Positions 27,293 to 35,920 of a stretch of 64,000 bases of DNA are shown here, one piece after another. The notes under the pieces are model-generated. The model worked only from the letters and a program-made list of their open reading frames with translations. It was not told the origin of the DNA and did no database searches. The DNA comes from Dokdonia sp. Dokd-P16 (GTDB lineage Bacteria > Bacteroidota > Bacteroidia > Flavobacteriales > Flavobacteriaceae), in the NCBI RefSeq assembly GCF_003095655.1, contig NZ_CP029151.1:515501-579500 (forward strand), given 5' to 3'. The position numbers were made by a program, and so were the translations under genes. Position 1 is the stretch's first letter. Each line of letters opens with the position of its first letter.

Positions 27293-27631
27293 CTATTTTT
27301 CTTTTAGATCAAGGTGTTCTGCAAAATAATCTGCAAAATCTTTCATAGTATCTGCCATTTTCTCATCATTTGTAGCACGACGAAAAGACTCTGTCATACC
27401 CACAAGTACTTGGTGAAAAAATTGCTGCATCTCATCTACGGGCATATCTTTTGTCCATAAATCAATACGTACAGTTTCCTTTTGGTTAGGATCCCATAAA
27501 GAAAGAAGCATTGCTTTTGCTTCCTCGTTTGCTACTCCACCATCACGTGCAGTCCAAGCCATACTTTCTGGAACACGATTCTCATCAAGTTCGATTGCTA
27601 TTTTAATTTCAGATTTTTCTTTCTTAGCCAT
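27293..27631 (-). CDS. gldC: gliding motility protein GldC
   Basis: A 112-residue soluble protein with the GldC pattern: SEIKIAIELDENRVPESMAW, then WDPNQKETVRIDLWTKDMPVDEM, then a helical end TMKDFADYFAEHLDLKEK. GldC supports gliding with GldB in Flavobacterium but is not strictly essential there. It follows gldB by 3 bp, the arrangement seen in gliding Bacteroidota, and is almost certainly co-transcribed with it. Confidence 0.93.
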   Translation of the reverse strand: MAKKEKSEIKIAIELDENRVPESMAWTARDGGVANEEAKAMLLSLWDPNQKETVRIDLWTKDMPVDEMQQFFHQVLVGMTESFRRATNDEKMADTMKDFADYFAEHLDLKEK

Positions 27632-27634
27632 TCC

Positions 27635-28588
27635 TTAGGGTTTGTATTTTGCGTTTGCAAAGATAATAGTTGCATCTTGATTCAATAAGACTTTAAGCGA
27701 TACATCGTTGTTATCCATATATGATTTTACAATCTCGTGACCTATATATCTCCCCACTCGACCAGGCGTCTCATTATCAAAGGAAAGATAGAATTTTGAG
27801 AAAGGCGCTGGATTTATAAAACGACTTAAAAGCTTTCTATCTGTACTATATAACAGTTCGTTTTTTACAAAAAACTCCCACATATTTTTTTCATTCTCTT
27901 GCGCAAATAGTAACTCCTCAGGTGTATAACCTAAGACTTCATGAGCAGGTATCTCACTAAGCAACAGTTGCATGAGGTATAACTTTTTACCTTCATGTAT
28001 GATCTCAGAAAGGAAGTCCTTTTGACGTAATCTATTAGTTTTTGTTTTTGCAAATGCATCTGCTATATCTACTGGCATCTGCTCTTTTCTAAAATTCTTA
28101 CTTTGAAATTTTGGAATACCTACATAAAAATGATGATCTGCCCCTAAGTATGTATCTAATCCTACTAACAAAAGGCTGTCTGCTAGCACGACTTTATTTC
28201 TATAATCAACTTCTGTCGTTAGGGTTACAATCTTAGGAATTGTAGTTTCTGGGAAGTAATACTTAATATGACGAAAAAGATCTTCTATGGAAGCTTTTTC
28301 ACTCTCAAAATCTGGAAAAACTTTTGCAATCTCTTCGTTAATTTCTAACTGTATAGTATCTGCAAAACGTTGAGCCCAGTATTCGTCAGGAAATTTTTTT
28401 GAAAATAAATAAGGAAACTCTTTCCTTAAAGGTGCTAGGTCTTCCTTTGAAGCAGCAGCAAATAGTTGATCAAATCTCCTAACCTCCATATCTACAGACA
28501 TTGCTTTGATTTCTGGCGGAGTCTTTGTGTCTTCTGTACAACTAGTAAGGCATACCAGCAATGGCAGAATTATAAGCATTTTATTCAT
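27635..28588 (-). CDS. gldB: gliding motility lipoprotein GldB
   Basis: A 317-residue lipoprotein with a lipobox ending in Cys17 (LPLLVCLTSC). The body matches GldB (VRRFDQLFAA, then LRKEFPYLFSKKFPDEYW, then a late GRYIGHEIVKSYMDNN). GldB is needed for surface gliding in Flavobacterium johnsoniae and is thought to act at the cell envelope. It is transcribed with gldC from a promoter that matches the Bacteroidota consensus (28661-28687), divergent from nadE. Confidence 0.93.
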   Translation of the reverse strand: MNKMLIILPLLVCLTSCTEDTKTPPEIKAMSVDMEVRRFDQLFAAASKEDLAPLRKEFPYLFSKKFPDEYWAQRFADTIQLEINEEIAKVFPDFESEKASIEDLFRHIKYYFPETTIPKIVTLTTEVDYRNKVVLADSLLLVGLDTYLGADHHFYVGIPKFQSKNFRKEQMPVDIADAFAKTKTNRLRQKDFLSEIIHEGKKLYLMQLLLSEIPAHEVLGYTPEELLFAQENEKNMWEFFVKNELLYSTDRKLLSRFINPAPFSKFYLSFDNETPGRVGRYIGHEIVKSYMDNNDVSLKVLLNQDATIIFANAKYKP

Positions 28589-28660
28589 AGAGTTTGTATC
28601 TTTATATTTAAGAAAAACGATTCCTTACCTTAAAGCGTATATTAATTATCTTTAAGGACA

Positions 28661-28687
28661 CAAAAGTACCAATTTAAAGCACTTCAA
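28661..28687 (-). promoter_or_regulatory. candidate promoter of gldB-gldC
   Basis: On the minus strand TTTTG (TTG at 28685-28687) lies 16 bp before TACTTTTG (28661-28668), matching the Bacteroidota -33 TTG / -7 TAnnTTTG pattern. It would leave a leader of about 65 nt before gldB. Confidence 0.65.
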
Positions 28688-28700
28688 AACAGAGCGACCT

Positions 28701-29510
28701 ATGCAAAGCGATAAAGTAGTAGACCACATTGTAAACTGGCTTAAAGAATATGCAACAAACGCCCGAATGACTGGCTTTGTGATAGGTATAAGTGGCGGTA
28801 TTGATAGCGCACTTACCTCAACACTTTGTGCAAAAACAGGACTACGTGTTCTCTGTGTAGAAATGCCTATCCATCAGGATGAGCGCCAGGTGACTCGTGC
28901 TAAGGAGCATATCAACCAGCTCAAAAAGCGTTTTGCTAATGTCTCAAGCTTGGAGGTGAATCTTACAGAAACCTTCGAACAATTAAAGAGCGCTGTCCCA
29001 ACTGCAGAAGACAGCGAGCAGCTCAATCTAAGCTTAGCAAACACAAGAGCTAGACTTCGCATGAGTACCCTATATTACTTTGCTGGACTTCACAAATATC
29101 TTGTTGCTGGTACAGGTAATAAAGTAGAAGACTTTGGCGTAGGCTTTTATACAAAATATGGTGATGGTGGTGTTGACCTCAGCCCTATTGCAGACCTTAT
29201 GAAATCTGAAGTTTTTAAACTTGCGGCAGCAGTTGGTGTTCCAGAAAGTATTCAAAATGCAGCCCCTACAGATGGACTTTGGGGAGATGACCGCACAGAT
29301 GAAGATCAAATAGGCGCAACTTACGATCAACTTGAATGGGCAATGCATCAAGATGAGCTACTTAAAAGTGGTGATAGCAACAAAACTGTTGAATCTTTCA
29401 CCACAGAAGAAAGACGTGTTTTTGACCTTTACAAGAGATTAAACACTGCCAATTTGCACAAAATGAACCCTATACCCGTCTGCAACATCCCCGTTAACCT
29501 AAAAAAGTAG
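28701..29510 (+). CDS. nadE: NAD+ synthetase (ammonia-dependent type)
   Basis: Amidates nicotinic acid adenine dinucleotide to NAD+ with ATP. The pyrophosphatase P-loop SGGIDS is at 31-36, and the downstream motifs GTGNKVEDFGVGFYTKYGDG and DLSPIADLMKSEV are typical. At 269 residues there is no glutaminase domain, so the enzyme should use free ammonia. It is divergent from gldB and on the same strand as the response regulator that follows. Confidence 0.95.
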   Translation: MQSDKVVDHIVNWLKEYATNARMTGFVIGISGGIDSALTSTLCAKTGLRVLCVEMPIHQDERQVTRAKEHINQLKKRFANVSSLEVNLTETFEQLKSAVPTAEDSEQLNLSLANTRARLRMSTLYYFAGLHKYLVAGTGNKVEDFGVGFYTKYGDGGVDLSPIADLMKSEVFKLAAAVGVPESIQNAAPTDGLWGDDRTDEDQIGATYDQLEWAMHQDELLKSGDSNKTVESFTTEERRVFDLYKRLNTANLHKMNPIPVCNIPVNLKK

Positions 29511-29634
29511 GTATTTGAACGAATAAATGATCAAAAACGTTAAAACTCTGAACAATTGAGCGTACTTTGCAGTGCAAACAAACAAGTACTACCCCTCAAT
29601 CACTTGTTTCATTACTTGTTAAACAAAATAACTA

Positions 29635-30273
29635 ATGAACAAAGTTTTAATAGCAGATCATCACCCAATCACGCGTAAGGGAATTTCTTCCATACTTCTC
29701 GCGGAGGGAAACTATGAAGTAATCGGATATGTTAACGACGGTAATGACCTTCTTAACACCCTGACTACAACAGAGATTGACATCCTCATTCTCGAGATAG
29801 ACATTCCTAACCTTAATAGTATTACCGCGCTAAAGGCGATAAAAAGAGAATTTCCTCACATCAAGATATTAGTATTAAGCTGTCATCCAGAAGAGATGTA
29901 TGCTTTAAGCGCTATAAAATATGGAGCTTCTGGTTATGTAGCAAAGACCGCTTCTATACAGCGCGTGCTTAATGCCATAAACCAAGTACAGCGAGGAGGA
30001 ATCTACCTTAATGAAGCGCTTAGCCAGAGACTCGTAAGTGATGGTAACGCAACACAAGGACTAGCATTTAAGTATAAAAAACTCTCTAGTAGAGAGATAG
30101 AAGTATTAAACTTATTATCTAATGGTAAGCGCAATAAAGAAATTGCAGCAGAGCTAGACATTAACGAGAAGACAGTAAGTACTTATAAAATGAGACTCCT
30201 TAAAAAACTAGAAGCACAAAACGTTGCAGAGCTTATAAAGCATGCAAGGTTATTACAAAGCAGCCACGTTTAG
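29635..30273 (+). CDS. LuxR/NarL-type response regulator with atypical receiver
   Basis: A 212-residue protein with an N-terminal receiver domain and a C-terminal LuxR-type helix-turn-helix (KLSSREIEVLNLLSNGKRNKEIAAELDINEKTVSTYKMRL). In the receiver, the phosphoacceptor position in LILEIDIP is Glu54 instead of Asp, and the usual acidic pair reads ADHHP, with His9 in the second place. Both changes argue against normal phosphorylation; Glu54 may mimic a permanently active state. No histidine kinase gene is adjacent. Its stop overlaps the dnaG stop on the other strand. Confidence 0.9.
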   Translation: MNKVLIADHHPITRKGISSILLAEGNYEVIGYVNDGNDLLNTLTTTEIDILILEIDIPNLNSITALKAIKREFPHIKILVLSCHPEEMYALSAIKYGASGYVAKTASIQRVLNAINQVQRGGIYLNEALSQRLVSDGNATQGLAFKYKKLSSREIEVLNLLSNGKRNKEIAAELDINEKTVSTYKMRLLKKLEAQNVAELIKHARLLQSSHV

Positions 30274-32246
30274 ACAGATAGAACTCGCCCTAGTTTATTA
30301 CCTAGCAACGTATTAAGAGATTGATAATCAAGAATATCTTTAATGATTTCTTTATTGTCTGTACTATCCTTGGTCTGATTCATCAACTCCTTTATCTTTT
30401 CTGTAATAAGATATTTTCTGAGGCTCAGTACCGTTTCTGTAACAAACTGACCTACAGAAGTATCCTTTTTACGCACATAAACCTCTCGGGTATCCCATCT
30501 ATGAAGCTCATACTTCTCATCATTAAGGATGATATTAGATATCTCACTAGCTTCCTCTGGTGCTAGCTCATTGATAAAATTCTGAACTTGGAAATTTTGA
30601 TCTAGGTGCATTTTCGCTACTATTTTACCATAGATCACCTTAAAGAGGTCATTTGTAAACTCCACCTCATCATCTTGAAGATCTAGGTAGATTTTTTCAA
30701 AAACTCTTGCCTTATGAACTATAGGCTCCAGCTCAAGACTACCATCTTCATTTTCCTTAAGAACAAGATCTTCAAAATCTTCTTCTACCTGCCCGTATAA
30801 AAGTAGCGACTCTATGAGCTTACGCTCAAGTTCATATAGCACATTAACTTTCTCAACAGCATTAGGCATCTCATCTGGGACCACAGACATATATTCTGGT
30901 GGTGGTGATTGATTACCTCGATCTTGTTTTACTGTTTCTTTTTTATCTTTCTTAAGTATTTGAGCAAGCGTATTATACAACACAGTCTCAGAAACCTCCA
31001 TTATGCGCGCACACTCTTGCACATAAATTTCTTGCTTTATGGCGTCAGGTATTTTAGAAATACTCTCTACCATATCACGCACAGTATCTGCTTTTTTTAC
31101 AGGATCGCCAGCCGCTTCTTCTACGAGCAGGTTTGCTTTGTACTGTATAAAATCTTTTGCATTTTCATCAAAAAAAGCAACGATTTCTTCTTTACTATGC
31201 TTTCGCGAAAAAGAATCTGGATCCTCACCCTCAGGAAAGGAGCAAACCCTCACGTTCATTCCCTGCTCAAGGATTAAATCAATCCCTCGTAGTGCTGCTC
31301 GCTGTCCCGCAGCATCACCATCAAAGAGGACCGTAATATTTTTAGTGAGTCTATTTATTAATCGTATTTGCTCAGGAGTAAGCGCTGTTCCAGAAGAAGA
31401 AACTACATTCTCAATACCCGACTGAAACATCTGTATCACATCTGTATACCCTTCTACCAGGTAACAGTTATCCTCCTTTGCAATAGCTTGCTTTGCATAA
31501 TAAATACCATAAAGCACTTTACTCTTGTGGTAAATATCACTTTCTGGAGAGTTGAGATATTTTGCCGCTTTCTTGCTACTATCTAATATTCTACCTCCAA
31601 AACCTAGCACACGACCACTCATAGAGTGTATAGGAAACATCACACGCCCTTTAAAACGGTCAAATTGTTTCTCCTCCTTTACAATGGATAGTCCGGTTTT
31701 TTCTAAGTAATCTAGTTTGTATCCTTGGCGTATTGCCTCACTTGTAAAAGCATCCCATTGATCAGGATTATATCCTAACTCAAATTTTTCAATAGTCGCT
31801 GCAGTAAACCCACGTTCCTTAAAGTATGAAAGACCTATTGCCTTTCCTTGCTCAGAGTTGAGCATTGTTTTATGGAAATAATCACGAGCATACTCACTCA
31901 CGAGATACATACTCTCACGCTCATTTGCAGCCTCCTTTTGCTCATCTGTACGCTCTGTCTCCTCTATCTCAATGTTGTACTTTTTGGCAAGGTACTTTAT
32001 GGCTTCTGGATAGCTAAAATGCTCATGTTCCATTAAGAATGAAACCGCCGAACCTCCTTTACCTGTAGAGAAATCTTTCCAAATTTGCTTAACAGGACTC
32101 ACCATAAAACTTGGCGTGCGCTCGTCAGAAAATGGAGAGAGCCCTTTAAAGTTTGACCCCGACTTTTTAAGAACTACAAAATCGCCTATCACCTCCTCTA
32201 CACGAGCAGTTTCAAAAACTTTATCTATGGTTTCTTTGGATATCAA
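30270..32246 (-). CDS. dnaG: DNA primase
   Basis: Makes RNA primers for replication. The 658-residue product has an N-terminal CHC2-type zinc-ribbon fold, a TOPRIM core (YLVEGYTDVIQMFQSG, then VLFDGDAAGQRAALRG) and a C-terminal DnaB-interaction region. The zinc ligands are gone: the positions of the usual CPFH and CFGC cysteines/histidine are Ser37, Ser40, Asp58 and Thr61. A degenerate palindrome is read as FSRK near residue 345. It is transcribed convergently with the response regulator, sharing their stop-codon region. Confidence 0.96.
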   Translation of the reverse strand: MISKETIDKVFETARVEEVIGDFVVLKKSGSNFKGLSPFSDERTPSFMVSPVKQIWKDFSTGKGGSAVSFLMEHEHFSYPEAIKYLAKKYNIEIEETERTDEQKEAANERESMYLVSEYARDYFHKTMLNSEQGKAIGLSYFKERGFTAATIEKFELGYNPDQWDAFTSEAIRQGYKLDYLEKTGLSIVKEEKQFDRFKGRVMFPIHSMSGRVLGFGGRILDSSKKAAKYLNSPESDIYHKSKVLYGIYYAKQAIAKEDNCYLVEGYTDVIQMFQSGIENVVSSSGTALTPEQIRLINRLTKNITVLFDGDAAGQRAALRGIDLILEQGMNVRVCSFPEGEDPDSFSRKHSKEEIVAFFDENAKDFIQYKANLLVEEAAGDPVKKADTVRDMVESISKIPDAIKQEIYVQECARIMEVSETVLYNTLAQILKKDKKETVKQDRGNQSPPPEYMSVVPDEMPNAVEKVNVLYELERKLIESLLLYGQVEEDFEDLVLKENEDGSLELEPIVHKARVFEKIYLDLQDDEVEFTNDLFKVIYGKIVAKMHLDQNFQVQNFINELAPEEASEISNIILNDEKYELHRWDTREVYVRKKDTSVGQFVTETVLSLRKYLITEKIKELMNQTKDSTDNKEIIKDILDYQSLNTLLGNKLGRVLSV

Positions 32247-32288
32247 AGCAGTACAGCGTGTTAATTAAGAAGTGCCAGTGGCAGCTTG

Positions 32289-32319
32289 CAAAAGTACTTT
32301 AAATTACAACAGTTTTCAA
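32289..32319 (-). promoter_or_regulatory. candidate dnaG promoter
   Basis: On the minus strand TTG (32317-32319) and TACTTTTG (32289-32296) are 20 bp apart, a good match to the Bacteroidota -33/-7 consensus. The expected leader is about 35-40 nt. Confidence 0.7.
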
Positions 32320-32368
32320 TATAACATACCTTATCGTTGATAAAAAATTGAATCACCCTCAAATAGAA

Positions 32369-32399
32369 ATAGCCTAGACATTTAAATATCTGAGCTATT
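32369..32399. terminator. weak hairpin downstream of the outer-membrane protein gene
   Basis: The arms AATAGC and GCTATT plus inner TAGA/TCTG pairs enclose an AT-rich loop. A T-run follows on the plus strand (CTTTTTTT). It separates the 32440-33534 gene from the dnaG promoter. The T-run is on the strand opposite to the gene, so termination of that gene is uncertain. Confidence 0.4.
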
Positions 32400-32413
32400 C
32401 TTTTTTTAATCAT

Positions 32414-32428
32414 GCTTTCGCGAAAGCG
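32414..32428. repeat. GCTTTCGCGAAAGCG palindrome, copy 8
   Basis: Exact copy 12 bp downstream of the outer-membrane protein gene end. Confidence 0.9.
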
Positions 32429-32439
32429 CAACAACTAAC

Positions 32440-33534
32440 CTATAAGTCTAATCGCAATCCAAGAGAAACATTATTTACCTCTCCCAGCTCTACCGTTTTA
32501 AACGCCGAACTCAAATCATACTTAGCATACAAGCTCAGGTCTCCAGTCACTCTTATGTAACTTGACAATCCGTAAACTAGGTTATCTCCGTCAAAGTCTT
32601 CTCGTGACTTTGTTTTAATGCGGTCGCCGTTTTCTTTGTATTTCAATTTTTGCTGAGTTCCTAAGCGCACCCCTGCATATCCTCCTATTCCCATTCTAAA
32701 TTTTCCAGCTGTTCTATAACGAACGTAATCGTCCTTCTGTTCTTTCTTCCATCCTCCAAATTCAAAATGCAATGGTACCACCAGATTTGTAATTCTAAGT
32801 TTTGCCTTTTTTAAATCTACTCGGAATTCTTCTAACACATTACCCTCTTCTAAGCTTACTAAAGCTTTATCATCCTTAATAGATAAAAAATTGCTTTGTA
32901 AGGAGAGTCCATACTTAAACTGTATGGCTCCAGAATTTTCAAAAACTCTTGTTTTCCAAGCGTACCCTAACTCTACAAACGTAGATTTACCTATAGAAAA
33001 GTCATCACCTATATCTGCATTATCACTTACTGCGTTATTAAGACCCGTTGCAAAAACAGTTTCTCCATAGGTGCGCCTGTCATAATTTGTTACTCCAGGT
33101 TTATTTCTATTTACAGCAACACCTAATACTCTATTACCATCTCGATCAACACCTCCTAATCCTATCTCTACCGAAGTTCCATAATAGGGATTCATGTGTC
33201 CGGTACGCTTCACTAATTCTATTTGATTATCAATAATAGAAATCTCATTTTCTATATTAAGTGCTATTTCCTCTGCTTCCTCTTTTTTTCTCACCTCTAC
33301 TTCGGCAGCGCTTAGATTTAGCTTCTCTTGTTGCGCATTTATATATTCAATACGTCTTTTAAGTGTTTGTTTCCAGTTTTCTGTTAATTGCTCTTTTCTT
33401 TTTTCTAGAGCCGACACTTGACTTACAATATCCTCAGAGACTTCTTTCTTGACTTCCTCAACCTCTTGTGCATGTACATTTTGGGCAAAGATGACCACTG
33501 TTGCCGCTAGGGCAATTTTCATAATTGATTTCAT
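32440..33534 (-). CDS. outer-membrane beta-barrel protein with N-terminal coiled coil
   Basis: A 364-residue secreted protein. After a signal peptide (MKSIMKIALAATVVIFAQNVHAQ) comes a charged coiled coil of about 100 residues (VSALEKRKEQLTENWKQTLK onward). The C-terminal half has beta-barrel character (FRMGIGGYAGVRLGTQQKLK, LSLYAKYDLSSAFKT, ending VSLGLRLDL). The ATG at 33534 starts the signal peptide; a longer reading adds a His/Arg-rich stretch. It lies 51 bp after the anti-sigma-like gene, so it may be the output of that sigma module. I do not recognise a named family. Confidence 0.78.
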   Translation of the reverse strand: MKSIMKIALAATVVIFAQNVHAQEVEEVKKEVSEDIVSQVSALEKRKEQLTENWKQTLKRRIEYINAQQEKLNLSAAEVEVRKKEEAEEIALNIENEISIIDNQIELVKRTGHMNPYYGTSVEIGLGGVDRDGNRVLGVAVNRNKPGVTNYDRRTYGETVFATGLNNAVSDNADIGDDFSIGKSTFVELGYAWKTRVFENSGAIQFKYGLSLQSNFLSIKDDKALVSLEEGNVLEEFRVDLKKAKLRITNLVVPLHFEFGGWKKEQKDDYVRYRTAGKFRMGIGGYAGVRLGTQQKLKYKENGDRIKTKSREDFDGDNLVYGLSSYIRVTGDLSLYAKYDLSSAFKTVELGEVNNVSLGLRLDL

Positions 33535-33585
33535 AACTGTTTGTGTTTTGTGCGCTCGATGATGGCGCATTATTGATGAATTTTC

Positions 33586-34386
33586 TTAATTATCTTTATT
33601 TGCAACTGCCTCTACGGCTCTATTAAACTCTTTTTTGAGCGTGCGGAACATTCTATCTTTAAAAGAGTCTGGATCTACCTCAGCCTCTACATCTAGTAAT
33701 AATTCGTTTGCATTTACCACTGGAGTTTGTGCTTCATAGGTTTTCTGTCGCTTTATTTCAGTTTGTGCATTTTTAAGTAACATATCCACTTCATCATCAG
33801 TTACCGAGAAGTCACTAGCACCAACAACTTCAACGCCAGTTTTTTCTTGAGACACATATGCCTTGTTAAGTGGCTCATCACTTACGATTCCGACATTATC
33901 CTTATCTACCTTCGCTACGGCACTGTTTTTAGTTGAAGCAACTGTGGCTGTTGGCTTATAATTATTGCGGTATGTTTTGGTAGCAGCAGTATTAGTTTTT
34001 TGCTTCGCATCACGCTTTCGCGAAAGCGTAACCTCATCCTTCTCCACCTCTGCTGCAGCATCTACTTTTGATGCGTCTACTACCTGTATGTTCTCAATGT
34101 TCCTTAAATTAATATTACTTGCATCTTCTTTATCGATGGTATTATTAATAGTTTCTGGCGTTTGTACTATTTGATTTTCTATTCCATCAGTATCACCTCC
34201 AAAAATGATAGCTGTAAGAAAAACACCTGCAATAAAACTAGCTGCAATAGCAAGCCAAAAGATTATACCATTCTTCTTTTTACCCTGCTCCGTCTCAAGT
34301 TTACCCTCTATACGATCCCAAGCAGATGCGGTAGGTGCTATGCGGCGACCTTCCAACTTTTCTCTAAAATTATCTTCTAACTTCAT
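33586..34386 (-). CDS. membrane anti-sigma-factor-like protein
   Basis: A 266-residue protein with a short cytoplasmic N-terminus (LEDNFREKLEGRRIAPTASAWDRIEGKL), one membrane segment (IIFWLAIAASFIAGVFLTAII, about residues 40-60) and a low-complexity extracytoplasmic region. Overlap of 17 nt with an ECF sigma gene and this topology suggest an anti-sigma factor, though no zinc-binding HxxxCxxC motif is seen. The extracytoplasmic part carries a palindrome copy read as TLSRKRD. Confidence 0.72.
   Translation of the reverse strand: MKLEDNFREKLEGRRIAPTASAWDRIEGKLETEQGKKKNGIIFWLAIAASFIAGVFLTAIIFGGDTDGIENQIVQTPETINNTIDKEDASNINLRNIENIQVVDASKVDAAAEVEKDEVTLSRKRDAKQKTNTAATKTYRNNYKPTATVASTKNSAVAKVDKDNVGIVSDEPLNKAYVSQEKTGVEVVGASDFSVTDDEVDMLLKNAQTEIKRQKTYEAQTPVVNANELLLDVEAEVDPDSFKDRMFRTLKKEFNRAVEAVANKDN
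34013..34028. repeat. CGCTTTCGCGAAAGCG palindrome inside the anti-sigma-like gene, copy 9
   Basis: Exact 16-bp palindrome in coding sequence, in the LSRK frame. Confidence 0.9.
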
Positions 34387-34939
34387 TGGTCCCATTATTA
34401 ATTAATTCTTCTTCAAGTTTTGCTTGCAATTGCTTCCTTGCCTTAAACAACTGACTTTTTGAGGTGCTCTCACTAATTCCTAGTGTTTTTGCTATCTCCT
34501 TGTGTTTGTATCCCTCTATAGCATACATTATAAAAACTACACGATATCCCTCTGGCAAATCATCTATTAAACTCTGGATGTGTGCCACCTCGAGATCTGT
34601 CTGGATATTATTTATGGCATCGTTGCTCTCAATCTCACCATCTTCTGTGAAGTATAACTTCTTTATCGCACGTAAATAAGAAATGCTTTCCCTTACCATA
34701 ATCCTACGTATCCATCCTTCAAAACTTCCTGCATTTTTAAAACTATCTAGCTTTGTAAATACTTTTAAAAAACCATTACACATTGCCTCCTCCGCCTGAT
34801 GTACATCTTTTATATAATAACGACACACACTTAGCATCTTAGGCGCATGCTGCTCATAAAGTGCTCGTTGAGCATCTCTATTACCTTTGATAGCTTTTTT
34901 AATAAGCTGTTTCTCGTTATTAAACTGTATGACTTTCAT
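34370..34939 (-). CDS. ECF-type RNA polymerase sigma factor
   Basis: A 189-residue group 4 sigma-70 factor. Region 2 (LYEQHAPKMLSVCRYYIKD, AMCNGFLKVFTKLDSF, FEGWIRRIMVRESISYLR) and region 4 (IDDLPEGYRVVFIMYAIEGY, HKEIAKTLGISESTSKSQLF) are both complete. Its stop overlaps the start of the anti-sigma-like gene by 17 nt, the typical coupling of sigma and anti-sigma factor. The regulon cannot be read from here; the outer-membrane gene downstream is a candidate target. Confidence 0.93.
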   Translation of the reverse strand: MKVIQFNNEKQLIKKAIKGNRDAQRALYEQHAPKMLSVCRYYIKDVHQAEEAMCNGFLKVFTKLDSFKNAGSFEGWIRRIMVRESISYLRAIKKLYFTEDGEIESNDAINNIQTDLEVAHIQSLIDDLPEGYRVVFIMYAIEGYKHKEIAKTLGISESTSKSQLFKARKQLQAKLEEELINNGTNEVRR

Positions 34940-35025
34940 ACCTGATTGATGGGTTTCTATCTATAAAGACGCAGGCTATTTATAAAAGGTTGCCTCGTAC
35001 ATTGAGAAAAGTTTTAAAATAAAAA

Positions 35026-35069
35026 ATTCCAAAGTCTCCAATAAACATTCTTACTATAAACTTTGGAAT
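35026..35069 (-). terminator. possible terminator after rsmG
   Basis: The arms ATTCCAAAGT and ACTTTGGAAT pair around a loop of about 24 nt, and the minus-strand side continues into TTTTTT. It lies 22 bp beyond the rsmG stop. The large loop lowers confidence. Confidence 0.5.
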
Positions 35070-35091
35070 CAAATATATGGTTTTAAGAGTT

Positions 35092-35721
35092 TTACCCCTT
35101 AAACTTCATAGGTAAGTGTACTACCTTTTTAGTTTCAAAAAACTCTTCTTCAAAAAATGAAGGAAGCTCATAAATGGTAGTCGTTGTATATTTTTGAAGC
35201 TCTTCTGTAAGATCGCCACCTTTTAAATAGAGAATTCCATTTTTGAGTTCGTGAGTAGATTTTTTGGCAACACGACCTTTTACCCAGTGTACAAAAGTTT
35301 CCATTTGAGCTACTGCACGAGAGACTACAAAGTCATATTGATCTTTTACAGTTTCAACACGATCATTTGTTGTTTTTACATTTGTAATACCAAGACCCTC
35401 TACGACCTCATTTACTACTTTGATTTTTTTACCTATACTATCTACGAGGTGAAAACTCACCTCTGGGTGTAGTATCGCTAGTGGCACTCCTGGAAATCCT
35501 CCACCAGTTCCCACGTCAAGAATTTTACTTCCAGGATTAAATCGCTGTACCTTTGCAATGCCCAGTGAGTGTAGTACATGACGTAAGTATATTTCATCAA
35601 TATCCTTACGGCTCACAACATTGATTTTAAGGTTCCAGTCGTGGTATAAATCCTTTAATTTTGAGAATTGCTCGATTTGAGTTTCGGTGAGATCAGGAAA
35701 GTATTTTAATATGATATCCAT
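35092..35721 (-). CDS. rsmG: 16S rRNA (guanine(527)-N(7))-methyltransferase
   Basis: SAM-dependent methyltransferase acting on G527 of 16S rRNA. The 209-residue product shows the family motifs YHDWNLKINVVSRKD, LRHVLHSLGIAK and the SAM-binding ILDVGTGGGFPGVPLAI, then VVSRAVAQMETFVHWV. A weak -7-like element (TACTTTTA on the minus strand at 35741-35748) lies about 20 bp upstream. It is a single-gene unit between the sigma module and the divergent desaturase. Confidence 0.95.
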   Translation of the reverse strand: MDIILKYFPDLTETQIEQFSKLKDLYHDWNLKINVVSRKDIDEIYLRHVLHSLGIAKVQRFNPGSKILDVGTGGGFPGVPLAILHPEVSFHLVDSIGKKIKVVNEVVEGLGITNVKTTNDRVETVKDQYDFVVSRAVAQMETFVHWVKGRVAKKSTHELKNGILYLKGGDLTEELQKYTTTTIYELPSFFEEEFFETKKVVHLPMKFKG

Positions 35722-35920
35722 TAGTAGTATATTAGGACTGTAAAAGTACCATTTTACTCCCTATTATTTTAACGCAGGTTCATAGCTGTGAGCGGGATTA
35801 AGTATTACTTTTACAAGGCTATTATAAAAGAAAAACTTTTTCGCGAAAGCGAGAGAAAAACGCTATACAGAGTGCAATATCTTGAATTAAAGTGCGCTAT
35901 GTAAGGGTAATTACATTATT

